Assembly (NCBI GenBank): GCA_902491915.1
Contig: CABUJL010000073.1
Span: 1 to 9,588 of the forward strand
DNA from: an uncultured Collinsella sp.
Lineage (GTDB): Bacteria > Actinomycetota > Coriobacteriia > Coriobacteriales > Coriobacteriaceae
Length of the DNA stretch: 9,588 nt
Reading direction: 5' to 3'
In this document: piece after piece, positions 5,995 to 9,588 of the stretch
How positions within the stretch are numbered: position 1 is the stretch's first letter
Layout of the letters: the number at the start of each line of letters is the position of its first letter
Notes under the pieces: model-generated
Databases searched by the model: none
Told to the model about the DNA's origin: nothing
Seen by the model: the letters and a program-made list of their open reading frames with translations, nothing else
Program-made: the position numbers and the translations under genes

Positions 5995-7158
5995 ATGTCG
6001 GAAAATATGGAGCAGCCGTTGCCATCCACGTTTGAGGAGTTCAACGAGCAACGCAAGGCGGCGTTTATTCGCGTCAAGGATTACAAACAGGCTGGCAATC
6101 GCCTGGTCGGCTTTTTGTGCAGCTATACGCCGCTCGAGATTATCGATGCCGCGGGGGCTGCGAGCGTGGCGCTGTGCGGTACGTCCGACGAGGTGATTCC
6201 CGAGGCCGAGAAGGTGCTGCCGGCAAACCTCTGCCCGCTTATCAAGTCGACGTACGGCTTTGCCTACTCGCAAAAGTGCCCGTTTACGTACTTTAGCGAC
6301 ATGATCATCGGTGAGACCACCTGCGACGGCAAGAAGAAGATGTACGAGCTACTCAACGAGCTCAAGCGAACGCACATTCTGCATCTTCCGCAGGGCCGCG
6401 ACCGCGCCTACGAGCGCGAGGGCTGGTACGAGGAGTGCCGCCTGCTCAAGGAGGAGCTCGAGGGCTTCTACGGCATCACGATTACCGACGATGACCTGCG
6501 CGCTGCCGTCCGTCGTCGCAACCGCTTGCGTGCAGCCCAGCTCGACATGTTTGCGCTGCAGGCCAACCAGCCGGCGGCCATGAGCGGCGTCGACCTGATG
6601 AGCACTATGTTTGCCGGCACGTTCAGCTTTGATATCGAGGCCTATACGCAGCAGCTGGAGCAAAAGGTCGCCAAGCTGCGCGAGGCCTACGACGCGGGCG
6701 AGCGCTCGATTGCGTCGGATGCCAAGCGCATTCTGATCACCGGTTGCCCGGTGGGCGGTGTGATCAACAAGATCGGCCGCACCATCGAGTCCAACGGCGG
6801 CGTGGTCGTGTGCATGGACGACTGCTCGGGCGAGCGCACGGCGGCCATGATGATCGACCCGGAGGCTCCCGACATCCTGCGCGCCATCGCCGACCGCTAC
6901 CTGGATATCAACTGCTCGGTCATGACGCCCAACGACGGCCGTATGGAGAACACGCTGGCCATGTGCGAGAAGTATCATGTCGATGGCGTGGTAGAGAGCG
7001 TGCTACAGGCCTGCCACACCTTCAACGTTGAGAGCGCGCGCATGCAGGAGGCTGTCGAGGGTGCGGGTTTTCCGTATATGAAGATCGAGACCGATTACAG
7101 CAACGGCGACATGGGCCAGATTGAGACGCGCATCGCCGCCTTCATCGAAACGCTCTAG
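5995..7158 (+). CDS. yjiM: Double-cubane-cluster-type anaerobic reductase, paralogue B (YjiM-like)
   Basis: ATG 5995 follows TAAGGAG (5984-5990) by 4 nt; the frame is open further upstream, but that part lies inside the preceding gene. The 387-residue product closely resembles E. coli YjiM, as I recall that sequence. Shared stretches include the LVGFLCSYTPLEI region (~37-49), LPANLCPLIKSTYGF (~75-89), GETTCDGKKKMYE (~106-118), ILITGCPVGG (~246-255), TPNDGRM and QACHTFNVES (~338-347). Cys 42, 61, 80, 95, 110, 277, 307 and 340 are shared with paralogue A; Cys251 is not. It is predicted to be a cytoplasmic, oxygen-sensitive reductase receiving electrons from the activator encoded next. The physiological substrate is unknown even for E. 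coli. A and B could be two separate homodimers or one heterodimer. Confidence 0.9.
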   Translation: MSENMEQPLPSTFEEFNEQRKAAFIRVKDYKQAGNRLVGFLCSYTPLEIIDAAGAASVALCGTSDEVIPEAEKVLPANLCPLIKSTYGFAYSQKCPFTYFSDMIIGETTCDGKKKMYELLNELKRTHILHLPQGRDRAYEREGWYEECRLLKEELEGFYGITITDDDLRAAVRRRNRLRAAQLDMFALQANQPAAMSGVDLMSTMFAGTFSFDIEAYTQQLEQKVAKLREAYDAGERSIASDAKRILITGCPVGGVINKIGRTIESNGGVVVCMDDCSGERTAAMMIDPEAPDILRAIADRYLDINCSVMTPNDGRMENTLAMCEKYHVDGVVESVLQACHTFNVESARMQEAVEGAGFPYMKIETDYSNGDMGQIETRIAAFIETL

Positions 7159-7262
7159 CTTCCTCAGGCACCGGATCTTGCCCCTCAAACCGTCGCTTGC
7201 GTACCCAAAGTACGCTGCACTCCTCTTTCGGGGCAATCTCCGGCACCTGAGAAACCTAGAGC
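7152..7262 (+). repeat. Structured intercistronic element, copy 2
   Basis: This is the second copy of the element at 5857-5956. Stems are CTCAGG/CCTGAG (7163-7168 with 7246-7251), a CA/CA loop, CCGGA/TCCGG (7171-7175 with 7239-7243), a TC/TC loop, and TTGCCCC/GGGGCAA (7178-7184 with 7230-7236). An apical GCGTAC/GTACGC hairpin lies at 7199-7215. An outer stem GCTCTAG/CTAGAGC (7152-7158 with 7256-7262) takes in the stop codon of reductase B. The 21-nt run 7185-7205 is identical to copy 1. All three main stems differ from copy 1 by compensated base pairs. Confidence 0.8.
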
Positions 7263-7265
7263 TAA

Positions 7266-7281
7266 GGCGCCTGAACGCGCC
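7266..7281 (+). repeat. Small hairpin upstream of the activator gene
   Basis: GGCGC (7266-7270) pairs with GCGCC (7277-7281) around CTGAAC. It lies just beyond the structured element and about 20 nt before the ribosome binding site at 7303-7309. There is no T-tract, so it is not a terminator, and no function can be assigned. Confidence 0.3.
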
Positions 7282-7313
7282 GCTACCTTTGATGTTTAGA
7301 TTGGGAGAGAGCC

Positions 7314-8078
7314 ATGATAGGGATCGGGATCGATATCGGGTCTACGGCGGCTAAGGCCGCTGTGGTCGACGGGGAGGGTTCGGTGGCGTGGACGTGCGTG
7401 CAGCCAACCGGGTTCTCCTCGGTCGATGCTTCCGAGCGGCTGCACGAGGCACTGGCAGCGGCCGGCTACGACGTGACGGCCGACGACGTGCGCGTGATCG
7501 CGACCGGCTACGGCCGTGTCGCCGTGCCCTTTGCACACAAGGTCGTGACCGAGATCACCTGCCACGGCACCGGTGCCGTGCGCCTGTTTGGCGACCACGG
7601 CACCGTGATCGACGTGGGCGGCCAGGACACCAAGGTCATTCAGCTTAAAAGTGGCCGCGTGGCCAAGTTTGCCATGAACGACAAGTGCGCCGCCGGCACG
7701 GGGCGCTTTTTGGAGATCATGGCCGACCGCCTAGGCATTTCCCAGCTGCAGATGGCCGACCTGGCGCGTTCCGGTGAGCCCACCAAGATCAGCAGCATGT
7801 GCACGGTGTTTGCCGAAAGCGAGGTCATCAGCCTGATCGGTCGCGGTGAGCCGCGCGAGAACATTGCGCGTGGCGTGATCGACAGCGTGGTCTCGCGCGT
7901 GGCGACCATGGCCGGGCAGGCCGCGGGCGCCCCGTACTATCTGACCGGTGGCCTGTGCGAGAACGCCTATGTGGTGGAGCGGTTGGGCGAGCTACTGGGG
8001 TCGCCGGTGACCACCTCGCCCCAGGCTCGCTTTGCCGGAGCGATCGGCGCCGCTGTCCGCGCCGCCGCCCTGGCCTAG
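7314..8078 (+). CDS. yjiL: ATP-dependent activator of the reductases (YjiL-like, HgdC family)
   Basis: This is an ASKHA-fold ATPase. Its homodimer holds one [4Fe-4S] cluster and uses ATP to push a low-potential electron into a 2-hydroxyacyl-CoA dehydratase or double-cubane protein. ATG 7314 has GGGAGAG (7303-7309) upstream. The 254-residue length is typical. Motifs are the phosphate-1 loop GIDIGSTAAKAA (4-15), TEITCHG (79-85), VIDVGGQDTKVIQL (98-111), NDKCAAGTGRFLE (122-134), SSMCTVFAESEVISL (160-174), LTGGL (210-214) and FAGAIGAA (240-247). Cys125 and Cys163 are the expected cluster ligands, one pair per monomer. Position and similarity to E. coli YjiL pair it with the preceding reductase genes. 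One activator probably serves both. The next gene begins 14 nt after its stop. Confidence 0.93.
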   Translation: MIGIGIDIGSTAAKAAVVDGEGSVAWTCVQPTGFSSVDASERLHEALAAAGYDVTADDVRVIATGYGRVAVPFAHKVVTEITCHGTGAVRLFGDHGTVIDVGGQDTKVIQLKSGRVAKFAMNDKCAAGTGRFLEIMADRLGISQLQMADLARSGEPTKISSMCTVFAESEVISLIGRGEPRENIARGVIDSVVSRVATMAGQAAGAPYYLTGGLCENAYVVERLGELLGSPVTTSPQARFAGAIGAAVRAAALA

Positions 8079-8092
8079 GGGTGTACCGCGAC

Positions 8093-9310
8093 ATGCGCAT
8101 CCTCAATATCACGGCACAAAAACCAGATAGCACCGGCAGCGGCACCTACCTTGCCGCGCTTGTGCGCGAGCAGATCGAGACGGGGCATCGCGCCGCCGTG
8201 CTTTGCGGTGCGGCGCCGGGTGATACCCAAGGTGAGCTGGACCGGCGTGCTGCCGTGTTTGCCGTGCCGTTCGAGTCGCCCGAGCTGCCGTTTCCCATCT
8301 GCGGTATGTCCGATGTCATGCCCTATCCCTCCACGCGCTATCGTGACCTGACGCCTTCGATGCTCAAGCCATTTGAGCGGGCATTTGCTGCTGCAATCGA
8401 TCGGGCGGTGGCTGAGTTTCGGCCCGATCTGGTGATCTGCCATCACCTGTATCTGGTGACCGCATTGGCGCGCGAGTGCGTCCGGGGCGTGCCGGTTGTT
8501 GCCGTGTGCCATTCGACCGACCTGCGCCAGCTGCGTTCGCATGCGCTCGAACGCGATCGCATCGTAAGCGCGGTTCGTCGGCTCGATGCCGTCTTTGCGC
8601 TCCATGCTGAGCAGGCTGAGCAGATTGGCCTGGTGTGCGGCGTCGATGCCGATCGCATCCACGTGATTGGGACGGGCTACGACCATCGCGTCTTCTGCCG
8701 CGACGCAAGCGTGGCGAGGCGGCCGGGATCGCTTGTGTACGTGGGCAAGATTTGCTTTAAAAAGGGCGTCGAGTCGCTGGTTCGAGCCGTGTCATTGCCG
8801 ATTGACGATGGCGTCCGCCCATCTGGCTTGGTACTTGTGGGCGGTCGCGGGGACGATGCCGAGTACGCGCGTATCGAGCGCTTGGCCGCGGCCTCGGATG
8901 TGCCGGTGAAGCTGGCGGGGCGCCTGGATAGCGATGGACTCGTGCATGCCTACCGCAGTTCCGACGTCTTTGTGCTGCCTTCGTTTTACGAGGGTCTGCC
9001 GCTCGTGACGATCGAGGCCCTCGCGTGCGGCTGCAAAGTTGTGGCGACCGATTTGCCCGGCGTTCGTCCCTGGATGGAGGCGATGCTTCCCGGTGCTCCC
9101 GTGACGTGGGTGGCGTCGCCGCGTATGACGGATGTCGACACGCCCGTGGCGGCCGACCTTCCGTTGTTTAAGCGCGCACTGGCAGATGCTATCGCGCAGG
9201 CGCTTGCGGCTCCGCCTTCGACGTTCGAGCCGTCGGCGGTCTCTTGGGAAGCGTGCCTGGGGCGTATACTTAAAGTCGTTGATTTGTTGGAAGGGGGTTC
9301 GTATGGCTAA
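8093..9310 (+). CDS. GT-B glycosyltransferase (GT4-like)
   Basis: The 405-residue protein has the two-domain GT-B layout. The N-terminal half starts MRILNITAQKPDSTGSGTY, a strand and glycine-rich loop typical of acceptor domains. The C-terminal half has LVYVGKICFKKGVESLV (a donor-binding strand and Lys region, ~residue 221 on) and the retaining GT4 motif FYEGLPLVTIEALACGCKVV near residues 299-318. ATG 8093 is chosen over GTG 8081 because AGGGG (8077-8081) could serve only the ATG. There is no signal peptide or membrane span, so it is cytoplasmic. It starts 14 nt after the activator gene and overlaps selD by 8 nt (ATGGCTAA), so it is probably co-translated with selD. Donor and acceptor are unknown. 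A selenosugar role is possible by context but not shown. Confidence 0.85.
   Translation: MRILNITAQKPDSTGSGTYLAALVREQIETGHRAAVLCGAAPGDTQGELDRRAAVFAVPFESPELPFPICGMSDVMPYPSTRYRDLTPSMLKPFERAFAAAIDRAVAEFRPDLVICHHLYLVTALARECVRGVPVVAVCHSTDLRQLRSHALERDRIVSAVRRLDAVFALHAEQAEQIGLVCGVDADRIHVIGTGYDHRVFCRDASVARRPGSLVYVGKICFKKGVESLVRAVSLPIDDGVRPSGLVLVGGRGDDAEYARIERLAAASDVPVKLAGRLDSDGLVHAYRSSDVFVLPSFYEGLPLVTIEALACGCKVVATDLPGVRPWMEAMLPGAPVTWVASPRMTDVDTPVAADLPLFKRALADAIAQALAAPPSTFEPSAVSWEACLGRILKVVDLLEGGSYG
9265..9270 (+). promoter_or_regulatory. Possible internal -10 for selD
   Basis: TATACT (9265-9270) stands out as an AT-rich hexamer inside GC-rich coding sequence, 33 nt before the selD start. TTGGGA (9244-9249) lies upstream with a 15-bp gap, short for a sigma-70 promoter. 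The hexamer may simply be coding sequence. Confidence 0.2.
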
Positions 9311-9588
9311 GGACACCATGAGGCTCACGTCCATGACGGCTGCGAGCGGTTGAGCTGCTAAGTTGGCTCCCGGAGCCCTCGCCCAGGTCCTGGGCGATTT
9401 ACCCAATGTGCATAACGACAACTTGCTCGTGGGGTTCGATACCTCCGACGATGCGTGCGTCTTTCGCGTTGGCGATAACTTGGGCCTCGTGCAGTCCATC
9501 GACTTCTTCCCGCCGATGGTCGACGACCCGTTTCTGTTTGGCCAGATTGCCGCGGCAAACTCACTGTCGGACATCTACGCCATGGGCG
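9303..9588 (+). CDS. selD: Selenide, water dikinase with selenocysteine at the active site (3' partial)
   Basis: SelD makes selenophosphate from selenide and ATP, the selenium donor for selenocysteine tRNA and other selenium modifications. ATG 9303 has GGAAGGGGG (9289-9297) 5 nt upstream, within the overlapping glycosyltransferase gene. Translation gives MRLTSMTAASG, then TGA (codon 17), then AAKLAPGALAQVL. E. coli SelD has its catalytic Cys17 at this point, followed by Lys20; here Lys20 is also in place. After the TGA the frame stays open and continues with SIDFFPPMVDDP and FGQIAAANSLSDIYAMG, which are hallmark SelD sequence. Asp50 and Asp67 match metal/ATP-binding positions. Reading TGA as selenocysteine is therefore well supported. 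About 95 of an expected ~340-350 residues are visible; the rest lies beyond the window. Confidence 0.95.
9351..9353 (+). other. Recoded TGA (selenocysteine codon 17 of selD)
   Basis: This in-frame TGA stands exactly where SelD proteins carry the catalytic Cys or Sec. SelD-type sequence continues in the same frame on both sides. A standard gene caller would stop here and miss the gene or report a 16-residue ORF. Confidence 0.92.
9365..9396 (+). promoter_or_regulatory. Putative bacterial SECIS element of selD
   Basis: Two hairpins lie directly after the TGA. The first is GGCTC-CCG-GAGCC (9365-9377). The second is CGCCCAG-GTC-CTGGGCG (9380-9396), a perfect 7-bp stem with a loop starting G-U. 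The second loop lies 33 nt after the TGA and the first 16 nt after it, both within the range usual for bacterial SECIS elements. The GGTC at the tip of the second resembles the SelB-binding loop of E. coli fdhF as I recall it, so the second is the better candidate. Confidence 0.6.

Noticed and set aside
7955..8092. N-terminal extension of the glycosyltransferase into the activator gene
   Set aside because: The extra residues are Arg/Gly-rich shadow of the activator. MRILNI at 8093 is a typical GT-B start with a plausible ribosome binding site.
8093..9310. Glycosyltransferase as SenB of the selenoneine pathway
   Set aside because: It is longer than SenB as I know it, lacks recognisable SenB sequence, and no SenA-like gene is present. 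Only the general idea of coupling to selD is kept.
9303..9353. selD as a pseudogene or 16-residue peptide truncated by TGA
   Set aside because: The TGA is at the known Sec/Cys catalytic position. SelD motifs continue in frame for the remaining ~78 codons, and SECIS-like hairpins follow.
1..9588. CRISPR arrays, tRNA or rRNA genes, insertion sequences
   Set aside because: Read on both strands, no regularly spaced repeats, tRNA-like cloverleaf, rRNA sequence or transposase was found.

Overview
The window is GC-rich, gene-dense DNA with every supported gene on the + strand. It most likely comes from an anaerobic actinobacterium of the Coriobacteriia (Collinsella-like). This rests on overall protein style, a Tat-type lipoprotein, oxygen-sensitive activatable reductases, and a selenocysteine-containing SelD. 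No rRNA or marker gene is present, so the assignment is inference.

Region 1 (1-4159) is a molybdenum block. It opens with the 3' part of a MogA/MoaB-type molybdopterin gene, closed by a strong intrinsic terminator (486-522). A promoter region with two matching inverted repeats (563-580 and 612-629) follows. Next comes modA-modB-modC, encoding a molybdate ABC importer, closed by a second strong terminator (4125-4159). ModB carries an unusual ~190-residue extracytoplasmic N-terminal domain. ModC is about 8 residues short between Walker B and the H-loop.

Region 2 (4160-4556) is a 400-bp leader. It holds a perfect 22-bp palindrome, further inverted repeats, a 22-codon ORF with a very strong ribosome binding site, and a 56-codon ORF. 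The second ORF overlaps both the first (ATGA) and the next gene (8 nt). A hairpin covers the ribosome binding site and start codon of the second ORF.

Region 3 (4557 to the window end) looks like one operon. It holds two paralogous double-cubane-cluster / 2-hydroxyacyl-CoA dehydratase-type reductases (the second is YjiM-like), their ATP-dependent activator (YjiL-like), a GT-B glycosyltransferase, and selD. The glycosyltransferase overlaps selD by 8 nt. selD has an in-frame TGA at the catalytic position, read as selenocysteine, with SECIS-like hairpins just downstream, and it runs off the window. Each reductase gene is followed directly by a copy of the same ~100-bp structured element. The two copies differ by compensatory base changes that preserve the stems, which is the most striking unexplained signal here.

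Taken together, the window couples molybdate uptake and cofactor assembly with selenophosphate synthesis, two supplies that converge on Sec/Mo enzymes such as formate dehydrogenase. Between them sits an activatable low-potential reductase system whose substrate cannot be read from the sequence.
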